A stretch of DNA of 64,000 nucleotides from the NCBI RefSeq assembly GCF_030272615.1, contig NC_081413.1, forward strand, positions 156,989,849 through 157,053,848, given 5' to 3'. Positions 1-12,083 of the stretch are shown piece after piece; positions within the stretch are counted from its first letter, which is position 1, and each line of letters starts with the position of its first letter. The DNA comes from Cryptomeria japonica (taxonomy: Eukaryota; Streptophyta; Pinopsida; Cupressales; Cupressaceae). Made by a program: the position numbers and the translations under genes. The notes beneath the pieces were generated by a model. It saw only the letters and a list, made by a program, of their open reading frames with translations, had not been told where the DNA came from and ran no database searches.

Positions 1-430
1 TTCATTGGTCTATCGGTTGGGACACATTATCCCAACCACCAAACATGTTGATCCACAATAGGTATTCAAGGTGAGTCATTGTGTCCATTTTCATCCGATG
101 AGAGTTCATCTCTTTTGCACTTTGTTGCATACCGATAGCCCTGTTACCGATTGACTCTACTCTTACCTACATATCGGTAACATACATAATAACATCATGC
201 CAACATCATGCCAACATTGTTCAATTATCTGACATACACCAATCTCCATTTGTATCCTGGTTGACATACGTACCGATTGACTATACACCTCCTTGCATAC
301 CGGTGGTCATGTTCCTTCTGTTGTCCCTAGCTTGCTTACCGGTAGATAATACTTCTATCTGCATATCGATAACATACCTTACTTACCTACCTGCATACTG
401 GTTGACATCGATGACAATAGAATGCCGACA
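1..430 (-). repeat. 3' LTR of Copia-1, partial
   Basis: This is the first 430 bases (minus-strand sense) of the 3' LTR; the rest lies left of the window. It aligns along its length with 7351-7766. The LTR edge is placed at 430 because the minus strand reads a purine tract and then TGTCGGCATT, matching TGTTGGCATT at the outer end of the other LTR. The U3 portion holds many copies of ACCGGT and one-base variants of it. Confidence 0.9.
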
Positions 431-443
431 ATCTCCCCCTTTG
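431..443 (-). promoter_or_regulatory. polypurine tract of Copia-1
   Basis: The minus strand reads CAAAGGGGGAGAT directly before the 3' LTR. This is the usual site for priming plus-strand DNA synthesis. The same 13 bases occur at the same place in TRG-B (18013-18025) and TRG-D (46231-46243), again preceded by CATCAATGC. Confidence 0.88.
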
Positions 444-663
444 GCATTGATGTCAACACACATTTCATTTTTTCAACCGATTCATTCTCCCCCTTTGACA
501 ACAATGACAAAGGGGCCAAGGCATTTCTTCATCCAGGTCATTTTTGCATCTAGTTCATTCTCCTCGGTTAGATTGTGTATTCTCCCCCTGAGTCCATCAT
601 ATAGTCCAAGAATTTAAAGATATGGTAGTGAACTCCCCCTGAACCATAGATCTTCATACACAT

Positions 664-3600
664 TTAAGTGCATGATGTTGGTGACACAACTCCTAACTTG
701 TGTCTCAGATACTCAAATATGCTTACTGGTAAAGGTTTGGTGAAGATGTCAGCCACTTTCTAACCTGAAGGGACATAATCCACCTTAACCTCCTGCTCTG
801 CAACCTTCTCCCTGAGAAAATGGTGTTTGATTGCAATGTGCTTTGTCCTTGAGTACATAATTAGGTTCTTTGATATGTTAATTGCACTTTAATTGTCACA
901 CCGGATAGAAATAGGACCAGTCATCTCTACCTGAATATCCTTGAGGATATGCTTCATCCATAGCACCTAAGAACAACATGCAGAAACAACAATAAATTAT
1001 GCTTTAGTAGTTGATAGGGAAACTGAATCCTGCTTCTTGTTGTGCCATGAAACCAAACAGTTACCTAAGAAGAATGCACCACCACTTGTTCTCTTCTGGT
1101 CATCAATATAGTTTACCCAATCGTCATCAGTGTAGGCTTGTAAGGTAAAATATCCTTGCTTAGGATACCATACTAATAATCAAGTGTCCCTTGTAGATAC
1201 CTGAATATCCTCCTGATTGCATTCACATGTGACTGTTTGTGTGCAACTTGAAATATAGCCACCATGCATACTATTTGCACTATATCCGATCTAGAAGTAG
1301 TAAGATATAACAAATTGCCAATCATGGATTGTCTGATCCACTACCGGTGACTCATCATTGTTGCTCAACTTGCATCCGGTTACCATGGGTGTACTCACCG
1401 GTTTGTTGTCTTCCATTTGGAACTTTTTCAACATATCCCTAACATACTTGGTTTGAGAAACAAATATTCCCTTGTCATGTTGTGAAATCTTTACACCAAG
1501 AAAAAATGACATCTCTCCAAGCATTGACATCTCAAACTGTGACTGTATCTGATCAACAAACTCTTTACACAAGGTATCCTTGTTGCCTCCAAAAATGATG
1601 TTATCCGCATATACAACCACAATAATCATGTGGTTTCCATATACTTTAATGCATAAATTATTATTTGCACTCCCTTTTCTGAAACCCTACTCCTTTAGAT
1701 ATTTGTCTAATCTTGAGTACCATGCTCTTGGATCCTGCTTCAAGCCATACAATGCTTTCTTCAACTAGCACACAAAAGTTTCATCATCATGTAGCAGAAA
1801 ACCTTCTGGTTATTCCATGTATACTTCCTCTTCTAAATTTCCATTCGGGAAAGCAGATTTTACATCCATTTGATAGACCTTGTATCCCTTATAGGCTGAA
1901 AAGGCTAGAAACATTCTAATGACCTCAATTCTAGCAACCGGTACAAATGCTTCTTCAAAATCTATTCCCTCTACTTAAGAGTATCCTTAGCACACTAACC
2001 TTTCTTTATGCTTAACAATCTTACCTTCTTCATTCATTCTGTTCTAGCAGACCCAATTTGTGCTAATGACATTCTTATCTGCCGGTCTAGGAACTAACTC
2101 CCAAGTTTTGTTCTTTTCAATTTACTGCAACTCTTCTTCCATTGCATCCATCCATTTCTGACTTTTGCTGGCCTCATTAAATGTTTTGGGTTCCATTTCA
2201 GTCATGAGGAAGAAATTGACTTTTTCATCATTCTGAGTAAGTCTTCTTCTAGTTTGCACACCATCATTCTTATTACCTAAAATTTGCTCTTTCAGGTGGT
2301 TTTTTTGCACATACCGGTTAGGGGACTTGTTGGATGCTTCTTCCAGTTCACTTTCTGACTGAACTTCATCTTCATCATAGGTGTCATTATACCGGTTTAC
2401 TTTTTCTTGTCTTGCTTTATGCATATCTTCATCAACTCTGACATGTATACTCTCAATGACTCTTCTCAGCCTTTTGTTGTAGCATTTGTAGGCCTTGGTG
2501 TGAGTTGAGTAACCCAGGAAGATAACTTCATCACTCCTCGAATCAAAGATACCTAAGCCATCCACATCTCTTTTGATGAAGCATTTACTTCCAAACACTT
2601 TGAAGTATTTAACTGATGGCTTCTGGTCATACCACAGTTCATAAGGTGCCATTCTGTTGTTTGTTCTTAGTTAAACCTAGTTCAAAGTATATACAATAGT
2701 ATGAACTGCTTCTTTCCAATACATATCTGGTATGTTTGCCTCATTTAGCATGGTTCTTTCCATCTCCTTGACTATTCTTTTCTTCCTTTCTACAATACCA
2801 TTTTCTTGTGGTGTCCTTAGGGCTGAATACTATCTTCTGATTCCATGCCTCTCACAGTAGTCTTCAAACTCATTTGATGTGAACTCTCCATCTCGGTCTG
2901 ATCTTAGACATTTCATCTTACACCCACTTTCCCTCTCAACCATCTTCTGAAAAATCTTGAATCTTTCAAAAGCTTGAGATTTTTCATGTAGGAATGTAAC
3001 CCATGTCATTCTTGAGAAATCATCAATGAAGAGCATGAAATATCTCTTACTGGCTAGATCTCTTGTTATGGTTGGTTCACATATATTAGTATGCACAAGT
3101 TCAAGTGGCCTTGAAGTATTATGTTCTTTAATCTTGAAGGTCACCTTAGTCTTATTTCCTCTTACACATTCATCACAAAATGTGCTTACCAGTTTGATGA
3201 TTTCTGGTATTTGTCTCACATAGACTTTCTTGCTTACTTTGACCAAATTGTGAAAGTTTATAAGTCCTAATCTTCTGTGCCACAACTAGCTCTCATCCAC
3301 TTGTCCCATCATGCATTGGGACTCATAGCATTCCTTCAGATTGTACACATTTCCATTTGTCCTTTTTCCTTTTGCTACAACCTGACCAGTACTCTCTTTT
3401 CTTATCTAGCAACCGGTAGAGTCAAAAGTGAATTTGTATCCTTTATCATATATTTGACTCACATTTAGCAAATTGTTCTTCAACCCTTCCACATAATATA
3501 CATCACATGCCTTCAATTTTCTATCTATATTCAGAATACCTTTGCCTTTTATCTTAATGGAGGAATTGTCTCCAAATCTTATCGAGCCTCCATTCCAATC

Positions 3601-3873
3601 TTCAAGCTTAATAAATTTCTTTTTGTCTCCGGTCATGTGATTGGAACATCCACTATCTACAACCCATAAGTTTCTTCTTTCTGCATACAGAGCAGTCTGC
3701 ACAAACAAACTTGATTCTGCATTGTTCTTGTCCTTCTCAACCCAAACTAGTTTGGATTCCTTCTTCTTGTTAGTTGCAATATCATGTTTTGGTTTTGTTA
3801 CCAGTTTCTGATCCAGTACAAATTCATTTTGCTTGGTTGTTCTAAGTTTGCAATGTGTCCAAACTTTTGACAA
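664..3873 (-). pseudogene. Copia-1 pol: protease, integrase, RT, RNase H (broken)
   Basis: One reading frame runs from 3873 to a stop at 664-666 with several in-frame stops. Order: protease with DSGCSNHMTG near 3640; GAG_pre-integrase starting LWHRRLGL near 3290; integrase core to about 2690; reverse transcriptase from about 2180 to 1290; RNase H with YTDDDW near 1100 and a C-terminal ADIFTKPLP near 760. The first integrase aspartate is replaced (HTNICEP where HTD is usual), the second (RSDRDGEF) is present, and the glutamate in ENGIVER is present. The RT active site reads YADN instead of YVDD. These two changes alone would abolish integration and polymerisation. Stops include 3406, about 3288, 2830 and 2122. 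The product would be a cytoplasmic virus-like-particle polyprotein. Lineage within copia is not settled. Confidence 0.92.
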
Positions 3874-3883
3874 TTATAACACT

Positions 3884-5873
3884 TCACATTGACATTAAAT
3901 GACGGGCTTGCAAAATTATTGTAGGACACAAGTTGACTTCTCCTACATTCAAAACTCCTATGACCAAATCCATTACATTGATAAAAAACAACATCCATAT
4001 CCTAGAGTGCATTGAATGGATTTTTATTTGCAAAACTGAGATGAGGTTATTCATCAATCTACAATCAGCAATTCTATGTCCAAACTTATTACACCGGTAG
4101 CAATAACCATGGAAATTGGGTACATACCAGTCTTGTTGCTTTGGACCGGCAAAGCTTTGTCTCCCTTGATGTCTTCTTCTCATGCTATGAAATTTTATGA
4201 ATCCTTCATTATCAACTTCGGGCTTCCCTTTAGAATCATCATTTTGGTACATTGAGTGTGGCTTTTGGTTCATAGTTTTAACATACTGGTTTACAGGCCG
4301 ATTTCTTGTAGCCTCAACATAGGTCTTCTTATCGGTATCTTTATTGACAATAAAGGTTTGTTTTTCTTTGCATTCACTTGAAGATGTAAATTTATCCTTA
4401 CCGGATGTGTCTTTGTTGTTTTAACTTTTTCCTTCTTCAAATCCTATACCACCGGTATCTTTTGAATGCTTTTGTTTGCTCAACATCTTGTCTAAGGCTT
4501 CAGTGTTGCCCTCATACTTGCTTCTCATCTTCAATTCATCCTTGCTCTTTTCAAGCTTCTTTTTGAGCCTTACAATCTCTTCTTCTAACTTCTGATGCTC
4601 CTTCTCCTTCTCTAATGCATCAAAGCATGTGACCTCATATGTCCTTTTAGTTCCTTCCAAGTGGAGTTTCAAATCAGATATTGGTTTCTTGGATTCCTCC
4701 ACAGATTTGTCCAGCTATTCTTGTTCCTCTGTAGTAGTGTGCTTAACCTTCTTGAGTTCTCTTCTTGTTTTCTTCAACTCCTCAAGTTCACTTATGAGTT
4801 CACTTTCCAAGTCCACTTCAGCTTCAATGTCTTCATCTTCTTCATCTTCATCAACTAGTTCATCTAGTGCCATAAAGAGATTAACTTCTCTTTCATCCTC
4901 ATGGCAATCATCTCTTGATGCACTTTCTTCATCTATGGAATCATCTTCAAAGGTATATAGATTGTTCTTCTTCTGGTAGCTTCTTCTTTCTTGCTGATAG
5001 ACCTTCTTCTCTTTATCTTTACTGGAAGACCTGCAAGAGCTCCTTTTCTCATCTCCATTGGTTTCACGATAGGGACATTTTGCAGCAAAGTGTCCTATTT
5101 TACCATAGTTAAAGCATTTGAGAGGCAGTTTTCCTTTATACTTACCAGATCCTCTTTTAAGCTTCCTCACAAAGTTTTCCACCTCTATATCCAAGTCTTC
5201 ATAGGATTCACCATGAGCAATATCTTCCTTTCCCTTTTTGATGGAGTTGAAAACAACCTCTTTCCTTGAAGTTCCTTCACCGCTTGTCCTTATCTCATAA
5301 GCAGTTAGGGAGCCAAAAAACTCACCCATTGAAAATATTTTGAAATCCTTGGCTTCCTATATAGCAGAAACCTTTATATCATACTTAGATGTGAGTGATC
5401 TAAGTACCTTTTTGACAATAACTTCATCAGCTATATCCTCTCTGAGTCCTCTTAGGTATTCACAGTTTCATCAACTTTGTGAAGGTAGTCTGCAATCTTT
5501 TCTTCATCTTTCATCTTGAAAGCTGACCTCTTAGTGTTTGCAGCTTGTCCTCCTTGACCTTGAAATCTCCTTCAAATAATCTCTGTAGCTTATCCCAAGT
5601 CTCCTTGGCGGATGAGAAATACATAACCTTGACAAACTCATTATCTGATAGCCCAATGAGAATAGCATGTTTAGCTTTTGCATTATTTTCATACTCCTTC
5701 TTAGCATCCAGATTTGTGGGAGGAACACTAGGGATAGTATACCCATTCTTTACAGACATCCAAACATCAAAACCTAGTGAGGATAGAGAGGTTTCCATTC
5801 TTCTACTCCAAAAGGCATAGTTGGTTCCATAAAACATAGGGGCTTTGGAGGAGGAGGACTCATTTCTTTCCAT
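3884..5873 (-). pseudogene. Copia-1 gag (broken)
   Basis: The start at 5873 (MERNESSSS) is the first Met after the primer-binding site that leads into a copia gag domain: YGTNYAFWSRRMETSL near the N-terminus, then WDKLQRLFEGD. After a frameshift near 5510 the frame continues from about 5330 with a CCHC-like motif in which the second cysteine is tyrosine (CFNYGKIGHFAAKC). An acidic, serine-rich stretch and a Lys/Glu coiled coil follow (about 4700-4470), ending in a GIGFEEGKS linker, then further knuckles (CYRCNKFGHRIADC near 4090). A frameshift near 4050 leads to two more zinc-knuckle motifs, around 3970 and 3875. In-frame stops lie at 4715 and 4421. Gag would package element RNA. The coiled coil, linker and knuckles resemble the gag of TRG-B, C and D, which lack the N-terminal domain. 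Confidence 0.85.
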
Positions 5874-5934
5874 TGTGTTCTTAGACCAGAATTTACCCAA
5901 GCTAGAGAAAGCTTTGACCAACAAGGAACCTAAA

Positions 5935-5948
5935 GCTCTGATACCAAT
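5935..5948 (-). promoter_or_regulatory. primer-binding site of Copia-1 (tRNA-iMet type)
   Basis: The minus strand reads ATTGGTATCAGAGC immediately after the 5' LTR. TGGTATCAGAGC is the standard plant copia site complementary to the 3' end of initiator methionine tRNA. Confidence 0.93.
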
Positions 5949-7766
5949 TGTAGAACACAATATTTCACTGAGAGGAGGGGGGAGTGAATCAGTGATTTTA
6001 AACAAACTCAAGTTGTGTGTGTGTGTGACTGGTAACAATGAGAACACTAACAATCAATCATACACAAAAGATAGACCACATAACACTAGTTATACGAGGA
6101 AAACCCAATGTGAGAAAAACCTCAGTGAGAAAAGATGTTGGATGCTATTGCTCCAATCCAACCTCACAATGAAACAATAGTATTACAATGATTTAGGGAA
6201 CCAACCCAAGGAGCACCAACCCCTACTGATTTAGGGCACGAACCCAAGGAGCACCAACCATTAACTGTTTATGGGGACCAACCCAAAGGAGCACCAACCC
6301 CCACTGAGCACCAACTTAGTGACACACAATGAAATAAGAACTTATTACAATGAAAGAAACTTGTTACAAATGAGTTTTGTAACACCTATTCAACTTCTCT
6401 CTATCAGTTCAACTCTCCTTTACCGATTCAACCCTTCTCTACCAGATTTCAATCCTCTCTATCGGATTTCTCTTCTGCTCTACTTCTGCCTTGTCTGATA
6501 TTCTCTATCACTCACATTGCACTACTTCAATCTCTGCTGCCTCCTTACCGGTACAGACACTACCGGTTCACACCACTATTATAGTCAATAACAGTTTACA
6601 GGTTTCCTTAACCTTATCGGTTAAACCTTTCTTTCCGGTTCTCCTTCATATTCTCAGTTGCTTCACTCTTCTCAGACTGATTAACTCTCTATTTGCACAA
6701 AATCACTCTTCTCCTGCAACTGGCATCATCATTACCAATTTTCTATCTCCATATTTATATTCAAGTTCTCCCGCCAAACCATGAATTCAAACTTGGCGTG
6801 CTAGGGTTTCTTCTATCGACCACAAACCATATCAAATCACATCAGATATCCTCTCCAAGATTTGACAACTTGCAATAAATCAGGCCTCACTGCCATTTTC
6901 ATTCCTTCTAGAACACATTTGCTATACTTAGCAACCTACGACCTATCTTTCGACTTTGCTTCTTGATCAATCACCATAAATGAATTCGTGGTCCCCTTCA
7001 CCAAATCTGATCTGCACCTGGATAGCTTGCAATGATCATTGCATCATAGATCTTTGCCATTTGGTTTGCTTCAAGCCACAAACCCCTGTACTCTACCCAT
7101 GATTCTTGCAGTCAACATTAAATGTCTAACCAATCACCAACTACCTCACCGACAATGCATAATTCATTTGCAAATTCACGTTTGCCACCTGGAGTCCATG
7201 TGTTCTCCGTCGACATCCAACGCAGCTCACTGTGTCAGTTCATACTTAGTCACCGACCATGCATGCAACCGATATATCCCTTACACTACTGATTATCTTA
7301 CCCTACTAGTGATTCTTTACCTAGTTAACCTTCATACCTGCACTTCACCTGGTTGGGACACATTAGCTCAGTCACCAAACATGTTGATCCACAATAGGTA
7401 TCCAAGGTGAGTCACTATGTCCATTTCCATCCAATGAGAGTTCATCCCTTTTGCACTTTGTTACATATGGATAGCCCTGTTTACTGGTTGACTCTGCTCT
7501 TACCTACATTCCAGTAACATACATAATATCATGCCGGCATTCTTCAACTGTCTGACATACATCAATCTCCATCTGTATCCCAGTTGACATACTTACCGAT
7601 TGACTATACACCTCCTTGCATACCGGTGGTCATGTTCCTTCTGTTGTCCCTATCTTGCTTACTAGTAGATAATACTTTTGTCTACATACCAATAATATAC
7701 CTTACTTACCTTCCTGCATACCAGTTGACCATACCGGTTGACATCAATGACAATACAATGCCAACA
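5949..7766 (-). repeat. 5' LTR of Copia-1
   Basis: An 1818-bp LTR with TG...CA ends: minus-strand start TGTTGGCATTG at 7766, end TTCTACA at 5949. The end adjoining the primer-binding site holds a CTGATTCAC pyrimidine block (around 5975-6000 on the plus strand, read as its complement) that recurs in the LTRs of TRG-B, C and D and in the solo LTR at 51453. A related LTR lies at 56467. Confidence 0.9.
6190..6305. repeat. three tandem 38-39 bp units in the Copia-1 LTR
   Basis: Units begin at about 6190, 6228 and 6267. Each holds a variant of ACCAACCCAAGGAGCACCAA. The related LTR at 56467 shows a looser version (about 56680-56750). Confidence 0.75.
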
Positions 7767-7771
7767 TAATG

Positions 7772-8130
7772 AGGTAGAGGTATAGGCTGTCTGGGAAGCT
7801 ATTCAGATAGAAAAAATATTGAATGTTACCCTTTTACATTTCAAGGGGGATTTGTTATTGGTGATTAGTGCTTTAGTTAAAGGGGAATTGATTTCTTAGA
7901 GTTTGAATAAATTTATTAAACTAATTTTGTCAGCCCTCCACATTTGAAGACTTCAAAATTACTCACATGAAATGGGCTGGAAATCAAGTGGCAAACATGT
8001 TGTCTAAGACTACCATGTCATCATTAACATCAAATGGTCTGAATCTTTTTGAAGATTTTAGGGGGATACACAAGCAAGATTTGGAAATTATAGAGATGGT
8101 GGCCCGTACCATCATTTAAAGGTATGGAAA
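7772..8130 (+). pseudogene. RNase H-like (RVT_3 type) remnant
   Basis: The plus-strand translation from 7772 gives AVWEAIQIEKILNVTLLHFK, then GDLLLVISALVKGELIS, a stop at about 7897, SLNKFIKLI, and after a frameshift ITHMKWAGNQVANMLSK. The order 'EGDS-like aspartate, short helix, long helix, H(V/M)xRxGNxxAD' is that of the plant RNase H-like domain found at the 3' end of many LINE elements and as RVT_3 proteins. It is cut on its left by the Copia-1 insertion. No reverse transcriptase is seen nearby, so LINE origin is inferred, not shown. Confidence 0.55.
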
Positions 8131-8183
8131 ATGGTGGTGATCGGTCATCTTAATAACCCTTATGGTAATGTGTCATTTTTATT

Positions 8184-8429
8184 GTGTGGATTGATGTCCT
8201 AAAGAGTGAGTGGGTGACAGGTGCCATGGAGGTGAATTTCACATTAGTCACTGTGAGACAAAACCAACATTTTCATGGAAAAATTATAGAGAGGAGGCTT
8301 TGCAACGTGTTCAAGATAGATGACCCAGTGTTTTGGCAAATTGTGGAAGGGATTTTGGGAGAGGAATTTTTGAAGGTGGAGCATTGGTATCGCTCCAACA
8401 TTGACATAGCTTCGACCTTTATGGCTTAG
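8184..8429 (+). CDS. short ORF of unknown origin
   Basis: An 81-codon frame 60 bases after the RNase H-like remnant (starts MWIDVLKSEW, contains GEEFLKVEHWYRSN). The composition looks protein-like rather than low-complexity, and it may be the continuation of the same decayed element, but I recognise no domain. It is not likely to be an expressed gene. Confidence 0.15.
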   Translation: MWIDVLKSEWVTGAMEVNFTLVTVRQNQHFHGKIIERRLCNVFKIDDPVFWQIVEGILGEEFLKVEHWYRSNIDIASTFMA

Positions 8430-9700
8430 GGCTTGGACCTAGAGTCCAAACATGAGGTCCTAAGAGAAATGTATGAATGTGTGAAGCCAAAGTGGTGTGG
8501 TGGTAATGTTTTTAAATGATGTTAAAAAGTGAGGCACTATCATGCTTGAAAGTTGTTTTGGTGTAAATTTTGGTAATTTAGGGTTTGTTAAGGAACCTTG
8601 CGTTAAATGGTTCTAATTTTAGCTGGTATGTATGGGGTGGGGGGTATAAAATGATACGTAGTATGGAACATGTCTCCTATTTTAAAAATGGGAAGTTTGT
8701 GCATGTTGTTATGTTAATGGTGGGTGTTTATGTAAGGGGTTGTTGGGGAGGATGAAGATATTTTTGCTGTTATTAAACTCTGAACGTATATTTTTATAGA
8801 TATTTTAATACAATACATTACAAATATTATCGATAAAAAAGGCAATAGTTTTATGGATTTTCATTATCCTCCTTGCTTTTATTCTTGAGCCACATATCTA
8901 GTTCCAAGGACTTATTTTGAGAGGTAGATTAAATGGTATGTGGCTGTGAGCATATTCCCTTTGTTGTGGGAATGATTGGTTTGTTTGATCTACCTTGGAT
9001 ATGAGAGGTTTACACCTATTTCTACCATATTTTCATTTGATTTGAATGCTAGATGTTGATACCCTTTTAGTTTGGGAATGGTGAAAGAGATATTACTTTA
9101 CACAACTAGGTACATGTTAGTGTGTAACAATGATATAATTTGTGAAATGATGAACAAAATGTGATTCTAAAATAACATGTGCATCAACCTAGAATCAATC
9201 TACCTTTTCACCATATTTTATTAGATTAGGTGTGAATGGTCTTGAATTTGGCCCATAAGGGAGAGATAAACAAGATTGAAATTTTACATAGTTGTTATTT
9301 TATCTTACAAGACAATTTAAAAAAATAATCTCCGTGGGAGTGTTGCCCTAAATACCCCACCAAAGGGGTCCAAATTTTGTGCTAACTCCCCTAGACCCCC
9401 TCATGAAAAAAGTGAGGTGGTGGGAAAGCCCCCCATATCTCCCACTAGGAACTAAGATACAAACATAGTTCAAACAGAAATACCAAATCAAAAAGATAAT
9501 TAAGTTTCATTTACAAAACAACCTTCCTATCTTTCCCTATATCTATCTATCTATCTATTTATTTCTTTCTCTCTCCCTCTACCTTCATCTCTATGATGAG
9601 TCTTGGGATTGTCTTAGTTTTACTTGTTTCCTGCTACTTTTCTTAGACTTATCAGACATGTGTTTTAATTATCCTCAGAACCACATTATCATCTAGTTAT
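8430..9700. other. AT-rich sequence with no recognised feature
   Basis: I find no long ORF, LTR end or repeat here except a short (CTAT)n run at about 9539-9560 and pyrimidine-rich sequence next to it. Confidence 0.6.
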
Positions 9701-9749
9701 GATAATGTATATGTATATGCATGCATGCATGCATGCATGTATGTATACA

Positions 9750-9793
<44 letters not shown>

Positions 9794-9825
9794 TACATAT
9801 ATATATACATATGTATGTATGTATG
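9701..9825. repeat. TA/TG/CATG microsatellite
   Basis: Alternating TATG, CATG and TA units. The small ORF across it (Tyr/Ile/Met/Cys) is an artefact of the repeat. Confidence 0.92.
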
Positions 9826-10904
9826 TGTTGGTGCCCCAAAATGGGGTTTACACTGCAAGTCGGTAGAAACCAAGTCGGTTCTTAAGATTTATCAAAGGAG
9901 GAGCCATCTCTGACTATTTAAAATCTTCAAGGACTTGGACCAACATATGACAAGGATTTAGAAAATCCTTGTATACTTCAGGCTCTGCAAAACCCTGGAG
10001 GGTAATCCTTTGATGAATTTATAATCTTTGTGCCATACTTATACTTTCATCAAATTTAAGCAAAAAATCTCAAACACATGGTCAACAACAGGGAGAATTC
10101 TCAAGGGTGGCTAATCCTCCTGTGATCCTCAACCCAGATGGAGCTTTGAGATGGACAAAACATACAACAATACATATGAGATATCATGCCTTTTATTGTA
10201 ATTAATTATGCAACAAACATAAATGAAAAAATCACATAAATGATTATAAGGATTCATGATAGATTATGATAAGTGCCTCCTTCCATTGGGTGATTGATTT
10301 TGATATACATAAATGAACTGTAACAGAACTTAATCTAATAGCATTTAGGTTTTGAAAAAATATTACCTTACAAAATTTTCCCTCGACAACCCTGATTTAA
10401 ACTACTTATCAAATCCAAGCACAAGTCCTATTGTTCTGTAATTTTGTTCGAGCATTTTAATTGATCCCTTAGATCAAAGCAAGAATAGAAAATATATACA
10501 CCATAATAGTGCAGTGAATGAAAGAAATCCTTGACCATATTCATTCAAAAGACAATAAAATTGCACAGTGCAGAGAACTAAATCAGAATTATATTTCCTT
10601 TCAATTCGTTAAGTTTTTTTGGTCACAAAAATCATATGCATATAATTATTTCAAGAACATGCAAGCAAACACAAACCTAAGGTTCTTATCAATTTCTGTC
10701 CAAAAATCCTTACACTTGCTCACTTTCTATTAATATTTGCTACAGGAACCACTTGACTTTGAAAGATTTAAAAAATACTAAGTACAAAGATCAAATTCGG
10801 AACCCTGTCTCCTAACCTTGAATTCCGTTTTATAGAAAATAAGGGAGAAAACAAGCTACGGGCTAGAAAGACATCTTCCATTTAGAAAATGACCGGTTAC
10901 CTAC
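9826..10904 (-). repeat. possible LTR of the old element L0 (left part)
   Basis: The sequence begins TGTTGGTGCCCC right after the microsatellite and is interrupted at 10904 by G1. Removing G1 joins it to 32206-32281, which ends in CA and is followed by a pyrimidine run (32282-32305) that reads on the minus strand as a purine tract. That gives a 1155-bp TG...CA unit with a polypurine tract in the orientation of the L0 ORF. No matching second LTR was found by eye at 36218-37390, so this rests on ends and tract only. Confidence 0.3.
10900..10904. repeat. target-site duplication of G1, left copy
   Basis: cctac here matches cctac at 32201-32205, across 21.3 kb. It sets the LTR start at 10905 (TGTAGTGTC) and the 3' LTR end at 32200. 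Confidence 0.85.
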
Positions 10905-12065
10905 TGTAGTGTCATAAAATTGCGACCCTAGCAATTTTAACCACATTTGAGGTCCTCACCTTGGCGACAACATCTTCCTTCCTAACCGAGACTTCTCTCT
11001 GTATTTTTACCTTGAACCTCTCCTTGTTAAAGCCCTGAGATGACCTCAAGACCCTATCCAGACCCCAAGATAGGGCAGGACAAGGGCATGGTGCCCCTGT
11101 CCCCCCCTCTTAGGGTGGTCCCAAGATAGGTCCCTCCAATCCTATCTGCATTTCGGGATTTTGAACTTTCCTGATGTCGGCCTTTGTTGAATTGATCCTC
11201 TGAGGCATGTATAAAAGAGAGTTAGTTTTCTCATTTGCGAGGGGAGGAAATTTATATGACATACACGATAGACGAATTTCAAGCGTTCAAGTCTTCAAGA
11301 ATTCATCAAGTCTTCTTATCCATGTGTCTTCTTCATTCATCCATTGGAGTAACATTTACAACATTCATTTGCAAGCATATGTGTGTGTTAGGGTTTTGTC
11401 ATGTTACACGCCATTTCATCCAGCATTTGTGATTACATTTAAGAAGCAAAGCAATCGTCATCAATAAATTGCAGATCTACAAGGTATATATTTCCATTTT
11501 TTACATTCAAGCATTTGAAATTACTTTCTTTCAAGGTTGATTCCTTAACCGGGGTTTGATTGAGGCAAACCCCTATCCACAACCCTTCTTCCCCTCTTTT
11601 CTGTGTGCAGGTTGCAGGTGCGCAACTGTAATTGCTGGTTTGGGTTTCATTTGTAGAGATGAAAGAACCCTTTTTGTTTCGCAAATTTTTCAGAGGATTG
11701 TGGACACTTTTAGCATGGTCCTTACGAATTTTCTCCAAATTTGTAGGGCAGATCCGTATCAGTCTAAATATCGTAGATCCGAAGTTATAACGTGATCCTG
11801 AACCGATAGCTCCTCATTTCACTCATTTTATCTCTCTTTCCTACATATTCAACAAGTCAACTTTCTCATTTACAAAATAGGGTAAATCACACTTCAATTC
11901 CTTGCAATCCACTTGGAATTCACATCCTTGTTTCCCTTGGATTTGGATCTAGTGGATTCAAGCCCCTCTTTTGAATGTAAAGTTCCTCCAAGCGAAAATT
12001 ATCCTAGTGGCTTCCTTTCTCTCTCCTAGGTGGGGATTCACTAGGATCCAATTTTCCACTTTACA
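10905..12065 (+). repeat. 5' LTR of G1
   Basis: A 1161-bp LTR running from TGTAGTGTCATAAAATTGC to ATTTTCCACTTTACA. The same sequence resumes at 16566 and, after TRG-B, at 31400-32200. Confidence 0.88.
11210..11217 (+). promoter_or_regulatory. TATA box in the G1 LTR
   Basis: TATAAAAG follows a GAGGCATG stretch and is kept in the 3' LTR (16871-16878). It is the likely start signal for G1 transcription, about 0.3 kb into the LTR. Confidence 0.6.
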
Positions 12066-12066
12066 T

Positions 12067-12083
12067 TTTGGTGAACCTGATAT
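12067..12083 (+). promoter_or_regulatory. putative primer-binding site of G1
   Basis: TTTGGTGAACCTGATAT lies one base past the LTR end and begins with the TGG that pairs with a tRNA CCA end. I cannot name the tRNA. It differs from the iMet site of the copia-type elements here. Confidence 0.5.

Larger units (their letters stand above)
1..7766 (-). mobile_element. Copia-1, Ty1/copia LTR retrotransposon cut by the window edge
   Basis: Read on the minus strand the order is 5' LTR (5949-7766), primer-binding site, gag, protease, integrase, reverse transcriptase, RNase H, polypurine tract, 3' LTR (430 leftward past base 1). Integrase upstream of reverse transcriptase defines Ty1/copia. The LTR sequence at 7351-7766 is repeated at 1-430, which fixes the pairing. 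The internal part is 5518 bp. The five bases after the outer end (taatg, 7767-7771) would be the target duplication, but the other copy lies outside the window. Gag and pol carry many stops, so the copy is dead. Its cis signals match those of the non-autonomous elements TRG-B, TRG-C and TRG-D. Confidence 0.93.
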
